From assembly GCA_002946415.1 (NCBI GenBank), contig NJPS01000031.1, positions 682,001-746,000 on the forward strand: a DNA stretch of 64,000 nt, written 5' to 3'. The stretch is from Rutstroemia sp. NJR-2017a BVV2. Lineage: Eukaryota > Ascomycota > Leotiomycetes > Helotiales > Rutstroemiaceae. The position numbers and the translations under genes were made by a program. The notes beneath the pieces are model-generated. The model did no database searches and was not told the DNA's origin. It was given only the letters and a program-made list of their open reading frames with translations. Below are positions 9,772-22,143 of the stretch, piece after piece. Position 1 is the first letter of the stretch, and every line of letters starts with the position of its first letter.

Positions 9772-11446
9772 GTCGATATAGTGTCAAAATTCGTCAAAAT
9801 AATTGATTGTATAAAGAATCGAAGTAGCTCGCGGTGTGACGGTGATTATTTGTAACGATCGTTCCTGCTTGCTGCAGAAAGACAAGGAAATGAATGATAA
9901 TGACTCGAGGAAGGTTGCAACGTTGAGTTGAAATGACCAATTATGAAATGGATCTGAGGTCCAGCCTTCTCATGGTCGGGAACAAGAAAAATTCAGTATT
10001 AAAGGTCAACGGGAAAGGTTGGACCAAAGGTCGACAATCGGGACAATAGCTATTGAAGGTCGCAACAATAACGAAGAATGAGTAATGAAGGTAAATGGTA
10101 TATTTCCGAACCCAAAACAGAGACAATACGAAGCGAAAGTGAATCTGTAACAATATACACATAGGAGGATGCGAATACAGGAAAAAGGAAAGACGGGTAG
10201 GAATGAGAGTGTGGAGAAGGAAAAAAATGAAACGGGAATCTGAGAGCGATGATGTCTCCCATTTGAAGTAGACCTACGAAATGGCCATGAAGCACGACCT
10301 GACAAGGGACATCTGAAGTGCCGCAAATAAACCAAATTCTCATTCGTTAGCAGTCGCAGGAGACCATAGCGACCAAAGTTTGCGGCAGCCAGTCGATGTG
10401 CACAATTGATCTATTGTTGTAACTTTACGCGCCGACATCAAGAGTTTGATGGCAGGGGATGACAATGATTGGCTGGCGCGTCAAATGAGAGCAAAGCCAT
10501 CAATAATGGTCGTCCATAATAGGTTGACTGCAGATTTGATCGACGTTACGCGGCAGCGCGATGGCGGAAGAGAATTTCTTAATCGGGACCAAGTTTGTCT
10601 CGACTGTTGACATGTTGATCGAATGAAGTCTGGATTCTGCACGGAGGGCGCATTGAGGTCGAAATTGATTGTTTGGTGCGGATTTATTCGGCTAATGTTA
10701 ATCGAACCTCTTGTCAACACATGCGATGATTGGTGGGTGCATTCCTCATCCTGGCTCGGTCGAAGAATATAATGAATCTTGTAGAGCTGAAGTTCAATGT
10801 TCTGATGTTCATACCCAGTCAGCCAGAACAGTCTTCCATTCAACAAGTCACACTTGAAGCAGGAGACAAGCACGTGATTTTGTCGGTCTAAAACCTGACA
10901 TCTTAGGATCTCAAACGCGGGGTTGCTTTTGCTGCTCCCGCTGCTTTGATCAAAAGATGACCGTTGATTCCGTCCAAGCGTCAGGTAAGATTGTCTCGAT
11001 TGTCACCAACACAAATCCCTGCAAACTGCAAACTGCAAAAGACAACGGTTTACGTAGTGAGTTACACTGGAACAGGAAGGTCTTGAGCGGCGCAATCGAG
11101 TATAGAGCTTCTCTTATCTCACCTTCGGCCGGTCAATACTGGCTCAATACTGGCTCAATACCGGCTAGCCGTGAAATGTACTCGTGTACCTGGCCAGACA
11201 AGATACTAGGCATCTCCACAATGAGTCTACATCTCTACGCAAGTAAGGCTCCGGCGTTGATATGCAGTCCAATATCAGGTACCAAGTTACCAACACGAGT
11301 ATATTACGCGTTTTCGGTTGCGGCACGTTATCTTTTCCTTTCCCTGTATATAACGCAAACAAGCCTTCGCGGCCTTTATATCCTTTGAGCTATTCAGCTT
11401 ATGATTCCAAGCATTCTTTTGCACTTAATGTTCAGTTCGTCACATC
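9772..11446. other. Divergent intergenic region (1.7 kb)
   Basis: Sits between the starts of the glycoprotein (-) and the ABC transporter (+). It holds both promoters. Open frames here are short, lack family features and overlap each other on both strands. No repeats or RNA genes were seen. Confidence 0.5.
11347..11353 (+). promoter_or_regulatory. TATA box of the ABC transporter gene
   Basis: TATATAA lies 100 bp before the ATG at 11447, the same spacing class as in the monooxygenase and tannase genes. Confidence 0.5.
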
Positions 11447-14400
11447 ATGGCCGCACATCTTATTGCTTCGTGTAGGGACGACAGCTTCGGTCCCAAAGTG
11501 AATAGCTGGGATGCAGAATGCCGAGGCGGCTTTGACTTCACTCTACTCTTCGAGGAAACCATCCTTTCCATCGGCCCCTCTTCTCTTTTTATTCTGCTGG
11601 TTCCATGGCGTGTCGCTCAATTGTATGGCAAAAGAACCAAAATCTTACCAACCTCGCTGACCGGGTGGAAGCCGGTAAAGTGACCCAGATAATCGTCGCC
11701 GGCGTAGCGAAATTTGCGTTTGCTTACCTGACATCAAAGATAACTCTCTCTGCATACACCTGTATCCAACTCGTCCTCATTGTCCTTTGGAATACCTCTC
11801 ATGCTCCCAGGACTTCGGCGACAATTGCATCAGCATCGTTAAATCTAGTTTCCGCCGTATCCCTCATTCTACTTTCTCACTTTGAACATTCTAAAACGAT
11901 AAAGCCATCAGATATCATCAATGTATATCTCTTCGCTTCGCTTCTCTTAGACATCGCCCGTGTTAGGACACAATGGCTCTTGCCAAATCGCGAAGATTCC
12001 ATCGGGTTAACCCTAACAATATCGGTACTGCTGAAAGTCGTCATCCTTTGTCTCGAAGCAACCGAGAAACGAAAGCACCTAGTTAGCACTTATCGCAATT
12101 ACTCTAGAGAATCGACCAGCGGCATTTTCAATCATCTTTTCTTCTGGTGGTTAAATCCGCTCTTCTTAACAGGCTCCGGAAAGGTACTATCGTTCGAAGA
12201 TTTGTATGCAATTGACGAGGCACTCGATTCAGAGACCGTTGCCCGTTCACTGCAAGAAACATGGGATGGCTGTATACTTCCTCTTGTCGATTCCTCTAAT
12301 CTTTTGCTTACCAACAGCAGGCTCGAAAAAAACAGAGAATGCCCTATTCTACTCGCTTGTAAAAGCGTTCAAGCGACCTCTCCTTTCCATCGTTATTCCA
12401 CGTTTGCTTGCTGTAGCTCTTGCTATATCCCAGCCATTTTTGGTCCAACATGCCATCAATTATGTCAGTAACCCAGATACTCAACGCAACATAAGTATCG
12501 GCTACGGATTGGTTGCTGCTTATGGTCTTGTCTATATCAGCGTTGCGGTAAGATTGTTCACTTATGTTTCCTGGTTCCCTCACCATGTTTTCGTAGAAGA
12601 GTACTGATTGTAAAGGTTGTGACCGCATGTTACCAACATAGAATATATAGATGTATCACAATGATAAGGGGAGGTCTCATATCGTTGATTTACAGAAAGA
12701 TGATGGATCAGATGATCGGAAATACCACAGAATCAGAAGCAATGACCTTGATGTCCACGGTACGCAAAATTTCCCACCTTCCAACGTACCGGAAGATTCT
12801 GATGTTAGCAAAATCATAGGACGTTGAGCAAATCGCTACCAGTCTAGAGCGCGCAATCGATGTTGGGGCACAATTCATCCAGATAGGCTTTGCTTTATGG
12901 TTACTCGAGCGGCAGTTAGGTGTTGCTTGCGTCGCTCCGGTATTTGTCGGAGTGAGCTTCAGCATTGTGACTCTGTATATGGGAAAGGTTCTTCTGAAGT
13001 CTCAAAAGGCATGGTTTGAAACAATTCAAAAGCGAGTCAACATTACCTCAGAGGCCCTCGACTCTATGAAAGGAGTAAAACTCGCGGGCTTGACGGAGCA
13101 GTTAACAGTGCTTCTTCGAGGTCTACGAAGCAGTGAAGTCGAAAGCTCGAAACCATTTCGACGATTAAAAGTCATCAACATTATTTTATGTAATGTCAAC
13201 TGCCACCCCTGGATCTCGTTCAATCTTATTAACCATGATCAGCGAATCTTCCTGGCATCATAAATCCCGCGTTGTGTTTCACAGTGTACGCACTCGTACA
13301 ACAAGCTCGAGGCTCGGGCGAACTAAACATCGAAAAGGCATTCACATCTCTTTCAGTCCTCACCCTTCTGACTAGTCCTATCTTTTCGGTGATTTTCTCT
13401 ATCCCGGCACTCCAATCTACTGTGGGCTGCCTCCACCGAATTCAAATCTACCTTTCGAGGGCCTCACGGCAAGATCATCGCTTGCCTAATCTTACCTACC
13501 AGCAAGAGCAACTCTCGGACTCGGGAGACATTGAGCTCCGCCCTCTTCAACAGTTTCCAAACATCTTCCGAGAAGCAAAAATTGTTGTACGCGATGGAGA
13601 ATTTGGATGGTCTCTAGATCAACCAGACACTCTCAATAATCTCAACCTTAGCCTACAGGGCCAGCTCACTGTCGTAGTTGGACCTTCTGGAGGTGGTAAA
13701 TCCACTTTGTTAAAGGCTTTGCTTGGGGAAACACTCAGTTCCAAAGGTTTCGTATACACCGCATCCAACGAGATTGCTTTTTGTGATCAAGTAGCATGGA
13801 TCCAAAATAAATCACTGAGAGATAACATCATTGATGATTTATTGTTTGACGGAACATGGTACAATACTGTCGTTACGGCTTGTGCGCTGAATACTGATTT
13901 TGCACGTCTTGCTCTTGGTGACATGACGCTAGTAGGTTCCAAGGGAATAGCACTTTCAGGTGGACAAAAACAGAGATTGGTAAGTCTGACAGTGGAAGTC
14001 TAATTGATGTACAACATGCTAAACTATCAATCCCTCAAGGCGATTGCAAGAGCAGTCTATGCACGAAAAAGAATTGCTGTATTCGACGATGTCCTTTCAG
14101 GCCTGGATAATGGAACGGAAGACCAAGTCTTTGAAAATATCTTTGGGTCGACGGGCCTTCTCCGACGTGAAAATACAACTGTTGTTCTTGCTACTCATGC
14201 TGGTAACTCAAGAAGATATCTTTCCTGCTGTTTTGATCCCTGCTAACTGAAGAAGTACATCGAGCCGCGGCCGCGGACTATGTCGTTGTGCTTGAGAAAG
14301 GCCTGATAATACAACAAGGGACATATGAGCAACTCAACTCGGTACCAGGCTACGTCCAAAGCTTGAACATAGAAAACAGAAAGAAGTCACCCATTCCGGT

Positions 14401-16626
14401 CGAAGCGGATCAGCCAAGTAAAGAAGCTGAAGAGAAAGATACTGCTGTAGATTTAGTCCCCGCGAGCTCTGGTGCCAACGATGATAGCGATAGAAGAATT
14501 GGTGATCTCGCCGTGTATAAGTACTACATAAGATCGATTGGCTGGCTCAGTTGCATGCTTTTCGTGATCTACATCACCATTAGTACGGTTTTTTCATCTG
14601 CAATGCCATGTAAGATTTAAACTTTCCTTCATTCAATGTCCAGATGACGCTGATACTATGTAGTCTTGTGGCTGAACTGGTGGGCCGAAGCCAGCACGAA
14701 AGAACCAGTTCACAGTCTGGGATACTGGCTTGGTTTTTATGGGCTATTCGCCTTCCTGGCAGGAGCGTTTACCTTTCTCGTGTCCTAGTATGTTTTAGCA
14801 GATTCAGTGCATCATAGAATGGGATACTGATATCATGATAGCCATCTCAGCCTGAATATGGTTACGACATCATCGAACAGCCTTCATGAGGAGATACTCA
14901 GAGCTGCTATGCAGTAAGTCCTAGCCTATATATATGAGCGACTTTTTGGTCACTTGCTGATTATTAAAATCTTACAGTGCCCCCTTGACGTTCTTCTCCA
15001 CTACAGATTCCGGAGTTACGTTAAATAGGTTTGTAATGGCACTTTATCCTCATCATTCCTAAATCTAAGAGAATACAGGTTCTCCCAAGACATGCAACTT
15101 GTCGACCTTACATTACCAAGTGCCTTAGCCAATACATCTTACCGTGAGTATCGCATTTTGAGGTCTTGCTCAAATCAAAGTATTAATCTTGGTTAGAGAT
15201 TGGAGCTGCCATCGCTATGGGCATCTTGACTTGCGTAGCTACCAAATACATAGCAGCGATTGTTCCGTTCATATGTGTCGTACTTTTCTACGTGCAGAGA
15301 TTCTATCTTCGAACCTCTCGTCAACTACGAATTATGGATATCGAAGCAAAAGCACCACTTTACTCGCATTTTATCGAATCACTCAACGGATTAGCAACAA
15401 TCAGAGCATTTGGTTGGTCAAGTAACGCCGTACGAGCTAACACCCAACTTCTGGATCGCTCTCAGAGACCATATTACCTGCTGTTCTGTATACAGCGGTG
15501 GCTGACTCTTGTTCTGGACCTCTCTGTTGCTTGTATTGCCATTATTCTAATGGGATTGACTGTGGCTTTAAAGAACAAGATTAGTCCTGGTCTCCTTGGT
15601 ATTGCTTTGGTCAACATAATGGAGTTCGGCCAAGTGCTATCCTTGCTGATTTCTTCATGGACATTACTCGAGACGTCGCTCGGTGGTATTGCCCGCATAA
15701 AATCTTTCGCCACCTATACACCATGCGAAGACTTGGAAGCTGAAACTCAAATACCACCACCCAATTGGCCTTCTCGTGGTGATGTATCATTTGATAACAT
15801 ATCTGCATCATATAGGTGAGTGGTTTACTCTATCAATGTTCTAAATACCATTAACAATCAGAAAGCACGAATTCCGCATCTGCTCTCGTTCTCAACAACA
15901 TCTGTTTTTCTGCTACACAAGGCGCAAAAATTGGCGTCGTTGGCCGTACGGGTTCCGGGAAAAGCTCGCTCCTGTTGACACTATTCCGCATGCTCGATCT
16001 AAGCCAGGGTTCGATAATCATCGATGGTATAGACATATCCACTGTACCACGGCACGAAATTCGATCACGACTTACCGTACTCCCTCAAGATCCCTTCTTC
16101 CTCATCGGCACCGTACGTCTGAATGCTGATCCGCTCGGGAAAAAGTCCGATGAAGAGATAATCTCTGCATTGGTCAAGGTTGGTCTATGGGAGACTATTC
16201 GAGAGAATGGTGGACTGGATGCGTGGATTGGTGGATCGGGAAGCGGAGAGTTCCTTTCAGAGGGCCAGAAACAGCTCTTTTGTCTTGCCGGAGCAATCCT
16301 GAGGAAATCCAAGATATTGGTTCTGGACGAGGCGACTAGCAGGTACGTGTTGGATTTTCTCTCATGCTTGCATTGTAGTTTCTCCCCATGTTATCGGACA
16401 TCTTCAACAGCGTGAATACAACCTAACGACTCGCAGGATCGATCCGCAAACAGATGCAAAAATGCAAGAGCTGATCCGGAAAGAGTTCCACGATTGTACC
16501 ATCATTGCAGTTGCACATCGATTGGATGGATTGGTTGATTTCGACCAGATTGTAGTTTTGGATAAGGGGAGGGTAGTTAGAATGGGTGTTCCGAGTGAAA
16601 TATTGGGAAGAGTAGTTGGTGAGTAA
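11447..16626 (+). CDS. ABCC-type (MRP-like) ABC transporter
   Basis: Exons: 11447-11609, 11672-12271, 12321-12547, 12616-12759, 12820-13189, 13243-13979, 14040-14202, 14256-14609, 14664-14787, 14842-14913, 14978-15028, 15079-15143, 15197-15815, 15866-16342, 16437-16626; 1451 aa, the usual full-length ABCC size. It starts with a TM0-like segment after FDFTLLFEE. Two TMD-NBD halves follow. NBD1 (about 648 on) has Walker A GPSGGGKS, signature LSGGQ and Walker B VFDDVLS, with Asp for the catalytic Glu as in degenerate ABCC NBD1. NBD2 (about 1256 on) has GRTGSGKS, LSEGQ, LVLDEATS and the switch His in AHRLD. It exports amphipathic organic anions, conjugates or toxins across plasma or vacuolar membrane. 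The first intron (11610-11671) is doubtful: its donor GTGTCG is poor, and the unspliced frame WRVAQLYGKRTK resembles homologous loops, so a one-base indel there is possible. All other junctions restore conserved sequence. Confidence 0.88.
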
Positions 16627-17747
16627 GAGCAAGCGAACAAGTTATGTTGGCCGTGTCGCGTATACTGGAAGGAGAGGTAGCAACCTTTATGTTAAAAGCC
16701 CGGTAGAAACCTCGTCATTCATGATGGAAAAGATGGTTTGGAGCAAGAGAATCTCAGAGCATCTCAGTCATTGTCTCAATCGTAGTTGAACTTTAGTTCG
16801 GCCACTATCGCAGCTAGTTTGCACGACTAGAACAAGCTAAGAAATAAGGAAAGACATGATTCATTTCATAAGCCCTCAAAAACCGATACTTTAGCAGTGA
16901 TTCACGATACCAAGCTTTCATATGAAACAACGATCCTCAAAACTGGAGTCGTGAAGGGGCTGTGAAATCTCGGGTCCGAGATGTGTTAGTCGGTACTCGG
17001 GACCGAAGCATTAAAGTCCCCATACGCTAAATTTAAGACTGATATTATTAGGAGATGCATACGCGACAACTAAGTACAAGTGTTCAGAGCTTCAGTGGCG
17101 GTAAAGTCTTATGATATTTGAATGGGTGAAGATGGTTTTCAAGAAGTTTTCGAAGTATATAGAAAGAAGGCTGAAGAGACACCGCTAGATCATGGGTAGT
17201 CTCGGCAGTCTCCGGTAGATGAAAGCAAGCGATCTTGAGTTTCGGCGATTATGGAACCTCCCAGTGGCTTACATCTCCCATAGACCTATCGGCGTAAAAT
17301 ATAGGCTATTCGAAGGTTCCATATCGTACTCTACACAGGTACCCCCGGATATAACCCAGAAGTTATTAATCATTCGATTCGAACTTGTATTGAGCACCTG
17401 GATCAATCGCCTCCACAATGTTGAGATATTGTAGCGGGTGCTACCCTGACCCACAAGTCACGCACATCAATGGAAGGTGCTAAGAAGACGACGAGAATGT
17501 TTGCTCAACGTCCAGGGCTCTGCAAGTGCAATGACGCGTCTTGGCACGGAGATCATTAGATTAAGGGATTGAAGAACTAGTATCCATTTTCGAGTATGGG
17601 ATTGAGGTCAAATATGAAGATATATAAACAATATTTGATGTCCAGATGTTTCTTGAACCAAACACGGTGCCAATCACCACTTCCCTTCGCTCTTCTGCTT
17701 CGCTACACACTCTTTACTAGCAAGATATTACAGTCTTTACAAACACA
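16627..17747. other. Intergenic region, ABC transporter to tannase
   Basis: 3' flank of the transporter and promoter of the tannase. No supported coding region, RNA gene or tandem repeat. Confidence 0.5.
17621..17628 (+). promoter_or_regulatory. TATA box of the tannase gene
   Basis: TATATAAA is found 127 bp before the ATG at 17748, in an AT-rich stretch followed by a pyrimidine-rich leader (cttcccttcgctcttctgcttcgc). Confidence 0.55.
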
Positions 17748-19790
17748 ATGCGTCACTCAACCTTAATGGCTGCCGCCACAGCGGCTAGTCTCGCTCACGC
17801 TGCACCTACAACTGCTCCTACATCCCTCGCCGAGATGTGCACCGTCTCCAATGTCCAAGCCGCACTTCCCAAGAACGGAACGCTTGAGGGCATCTTCCTA
17901 GTCCCATCTTCCGTCAGCGCTCAAGCAGTCTACAACTCTTCTTCCAGCACCAGCTTCTTCAAGAAGCGACAAGTAGCCGGAGGAGGAAGCGCCACAACGA
18001 CCGGCATTTACAATTACTGCAATGTCACTGCTACATACACTCACGGAAATGATTCCGTCGTCGTTTGGTACGGGTTCCCTGAGCCTTCTCAGTTCGAAAA
18101 TCGCTTCTATGTTAGCGGTGGTGCTGGTTATGCTCTGTCTTCGGCTGGTGTGACTCCTGGTCTTGAGTACGGTGCTGTGACCGGTTGCACTGATGCTGGT
18201 TATGATGCGTTCGAGAATAGTTTGGATGCTGTTGTGCTTAATGATGATAATTCCATCAATTGGCAGAACGTTAAGATGGTAAGTTGGGAAACCAAGAATA
18301 CGGATCTAGGATCATTACTAATATAGTGTGTAATAGTTCTCCTACCAAGCTCTCGGCGAAATGACACAGATCGGAAAGCATATGACAACCCAGCTGTATG
18401 GCATCAAGAAGGTATACACCTACTTTTACGGTTGCTCTGATGGTGGACGTCAAGGTCAAAGTCAAGTGCAGAACTATGGAGATGTCTACGACGGTATCAT
18501 CACCGGAGCTCCAGCTTTCAGACAGGGTCAGCAGCAAACCGTAAGTTTTTGTAACATCCCTACTCCGAACCTATACTAATCCCCCACGCAGCTACACGTG
18601 TACCCAGCAGTGGTTGAACAGACCCAAGACTACTACCCCACCACCTGCGCCATCGACAAGATCGTCAACGCCACCATCACCGCCTGCGACCCCTTAGACG
18701 GCCGCACCGACGGTGTCCTTTCCCGCACCGATCTCTGCATGCTCAACTTCAACCTGAGCTCTATCATCGGCGAATCCTACTACTGCGCCGCTGTGAACAG
18801 CACCTCGCTCGGGTACAATTTCGGCAAGAGAGACGTCAATACCGGGGCTACGAGTAGCTACACGCCTGCCCAGAACGGTACTGTCAATGCCAAGGATATT
18901 GCTGTTGTCCAGCAAGTCTATGACGGTGTCGTCAACTCTCAAGGACAACGTGCTTATCTCTCATGGCAAATTGGTGCCAACCCTGCGGATGCTGATACTA
19001 CTTACAACAGCACGACTGGTCAGGTGAGTAAAATCTGATTGAATCATCGACCGCCAAACTTTGAAAAGGCTAACCAGACATTCCAGTACACCTACGTTAT
19101 CCCGTCAACTGGTGGCGTATTCGTCACCAAGTTCCTCGAACAAGTTAATCTCGACAACTTAGCCAACATCGACGGCGTCACCTACGACACAATCGTTGGC
19201 TGGATGAAGGAAGGTATGGACAAGTACCTCACGACTCTGCAGACTACCAACCCTGATATTTCTAAATTCCGCAACAGCGGTGGTGAGTATCCCTTATTTC
19301 TCACTCCTCTTCTCTTCTCAACAACAACAAACTAACCCTCCTCCCCCTTCCAGCCAAACTCCTCCACTACCACGGCGAATCCGACAACAGCGTCCCCACC
19401 GCCTCCAGCGTACACTACTACGACTCAGTCCGCAACTTCCTGTACCCCAACAGCAGCTACAACGCCTCGGTCGCCGTGCTCAACGACTGGTACCGCCTGT
19501 TCCTGATCCCCGGGGCCGCGCACTGCAGCTCCAATACTTTGCAACCGAATGGACCGTTCCCGACCGATTTCGTCGGCACGATGATCGATTGGGTTGAGGG
19601 CGGGAGCAATCCGGCGAGATTGAACGCTACGGTCACGGAGGGCCCGTATGATGGGGAGATTCAGAAGTTGTGTTCGTGGCCTTTGAGACCGTTGTGGGTG
19701 AGTGAGGAAAGTTTTGAGTGTGTATATGATCAGGCGTCGATTGATACTTGGACGTATACTTTTGATGCTTATGATGAGGTGGTTTATTAG
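17748..19790 (+). CDS. Secreted tannase/feruloyl esterase family protein
   Basis: Five exons (17748-18278, 18337-18540, 18592-19023, 19087-19282, 19354-19790) encode 599 aa. The N-terminus is a signal peptide (MRHSTLMAAATAASLAHA, cleavage before AP). The catalytic Ser is in GCSDGG (Ser211), Asp465 is in HGESDNSVPT and His511 is in PGAAHC. Cys210 and Cys512 flank the Ser and His, giving the CS-D-HC motif in which a disulfide links neighbours of the catalytic residues; this defines the tannase family (Pfam tannase/FaeB group). Substrates are galloyl or feruloyl/coumaroyl esters of plant polyphenols and cell walls. Several Asn-X-Ser/Thr sites suggest glycosylation. A KKR near residue 72 could be a Kex2 site. 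Whether it is a tannase or a feruloyl esterase cannot be told from sequence alone. All four introns are 51-71 nt. Confidence 0.93.
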
Positions 19791-22143
19791 ATGGGGATAG
19801 ACTGGAGTAGGGGCGTTGATTGGGAGGTATAGAAGGGAGGGGGTGAGATATAAGGGGAATCTTGAGAAATGGGGTAGCATGGGGGTAGAAAATATGTACA
19901 TAAGCGGAGCGAGCCCTTTGATCTCTAACGTCTAATCATACCAAAACCCATATCAGTGGACTTCCTTGGAATCTCTAGTTTAATCGGGCTCTTCAGGTCA
20001 GGAAAAACCTACCTACTTGTAACATAGGCCAAGAAGTTGAAATTAGAGCAGAATTAGTTCAAATATTTGCCCTAAAGCTTTCCTACAACCAAATGATCTA
20101 TTATCGGACATTAATACGAATGTTCAACTTTTCTTAATCTCCTTTCTTCTTAATTGCTTTGGATGTTGCGAATGAAATGGTGATTTTAGGTAATAGAGCC
20201 TATACTACAAATAGGCAGATTTTTCCTGACCAGAAGAGCCCGTCCTCGTGCTACCAGTAATACCAGCACTATCTTGTCTTGAGACTTAAGTTTAATTTCC
20301 AAAACAGTCTGCTAAGTCTCCTATCATAAAACCATAAAGAACTTCCTGTATGATGTTAAATAGCTCGACCGTACTAATCTTCAAATAGTGTTATGGCTTG
20401 CTTCCTACCGGTCGCAGAATGTCTGCTACCAAGGATGAATCATCGCATATAAACCGCGATCTCCAATGAAGGAAAGAATGCTGCTCACTAACAGGGAACA
20501 CTTGTTCGAGATATAAGTCTCCAGAATGCGAACTAAAAACAAATTTGGAGATCCTCTGGTAGTCAGGTAGTTAGATACCGCAACCCCTCTTCTGCCTGGT
20601 GCCAACCAGTAGTAGCCAAATTTCTGGTCGAAAGCATTCGATCTCCAATACTTGTTGTCAGCAAGCAATTCAAGCTTTGTTGTAAGCATGTCGCATATCC
20701 CTAGCTTCGTGGGCTGATGTTTGAAGAAAAGTCCCTTGAAATGATTGGCGTCAAGGTTTCTTTTAAAGGGTACAATGCCAAGCCCTGCACCCCCATCCTC
20801 CGAGCCGATTTTCGCGACGATAAATTAAAGTTCGCTAGGTTTTGTTGGACCTCCGAATGGCTATTCGATCGTATTTCCAGGAGAGAGAGTCACCGACTTG
20901 TTGTGTATTTCCCGGAATCGGCATGATGTGCAGCTTTCCGAGTTCTACTTACTTTCCGGGTTCTACGTACTTTACCGGCGTGGTATGCTGTACAACGGGT
21001 TCAGCAGAATGCATGTAGGAAGTTGTTGGCTACGTACATCTCCTCCCTACTAACGGGAGGCTAGAGCTAGGATCTGGGACTAGACCGGATTGGATAACAA
21101 TGGGGATAGAATGGAGATGGGAACCACAGAATGAGGTCGGACAGAACATGGAGTACGAAAGTACAGGTACTCCTCCACGTAACGACAGTGGGCATTCGGA
21201 GAGATAAGAACTGACAAATGCTGTACGAGCAGCGCTTAGAAGTAGATGCGGACTGCATTGGACGGCCATGCCGCCGCCGACTTCAGCTGCTCCTCAGTCA
21301 GCAGTTGAGCAGGCAAAGCATGAGCCACCACTTTATCTGAAGACAGTTCACAGTATCCATATATACCCATATGTGTCCATAATATAAAGTAGGTGAAAGG
21401 TGTCAGTATGGCGAATTAACGACAAGTAAAACAAACGGGATCCATAGAAGAAGCTCTAGCCGGTACCTGCTTAATCAAGCCCCTATTGACAAGCGTAATT
21501 AACTGGATCTTCCAAGACGTGATTTTAATTTCAAAAAAGAGTTTGTCACTTTCGTGTCAATGAATCAGACAATAAGAAGGGAACACATCTTTAAAACAAT
21601 CGTCAGCTCGCCTTTTCACGTATTGAAATTTTAAAAGATATCCTCACTCTTTCTGACTACATCGACGTTCGTTCTACCCTCGCAAAGCCACCGCCGACAC
21701 GCCCGCGCTATAAAAATAACGCTTATCGAACATCTAACACGAGCGAACGCCAAGGTTCTCAGGACACTTTGCAGCAAAACGGCCTCCAATTGGTCCTTTG
21801 GTGGTACCTTTGTGCTTTGTGCTTTGTGAGTTAAGGAGCAAGAACCAACCAGACCGAACCGGACGCTTGTAGAAATCCAATACGAGTTAGAAACGGCTTG
21901 TATCATCACAATTATCCTGTACCAAATTTATTTTTCCTCAACACCCTCTGTTCGTATTTTCCCTTCGTCAAGCTGGCGTCCTCCGGTTCTTCTCTAGAAC
22001 TTAAAAACTCTCGCCAACATCATCGGAGGCGCTCATCGATACACATTAAAACGAATCACACCAACCCCGATTCTGAGGTGTCCTCTTCACATTCCTACTC
22101 CAACCAGGTGTTGGCACCTATCCCTGGAACCCCGAATCAGCCA
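19791..22143. other. Intergenic region (2.35 kb)
   Basis: Lies between tannase and the mannosyltransferase. AT-rich, without a supported gene, clear transposon remnant or tandem repeat. The right end (about 21900-22143) is open in frame with the next gene and is probably its 5' leader. Confidence 0.45.

Noticed and set aside
10481..11388. 130- and 143-codon frames between the glycoprotein and the ABC transporter
   Set aside because: No domain, signal peptide or conserved pattern; they overlap the probable promoter of the transporter.
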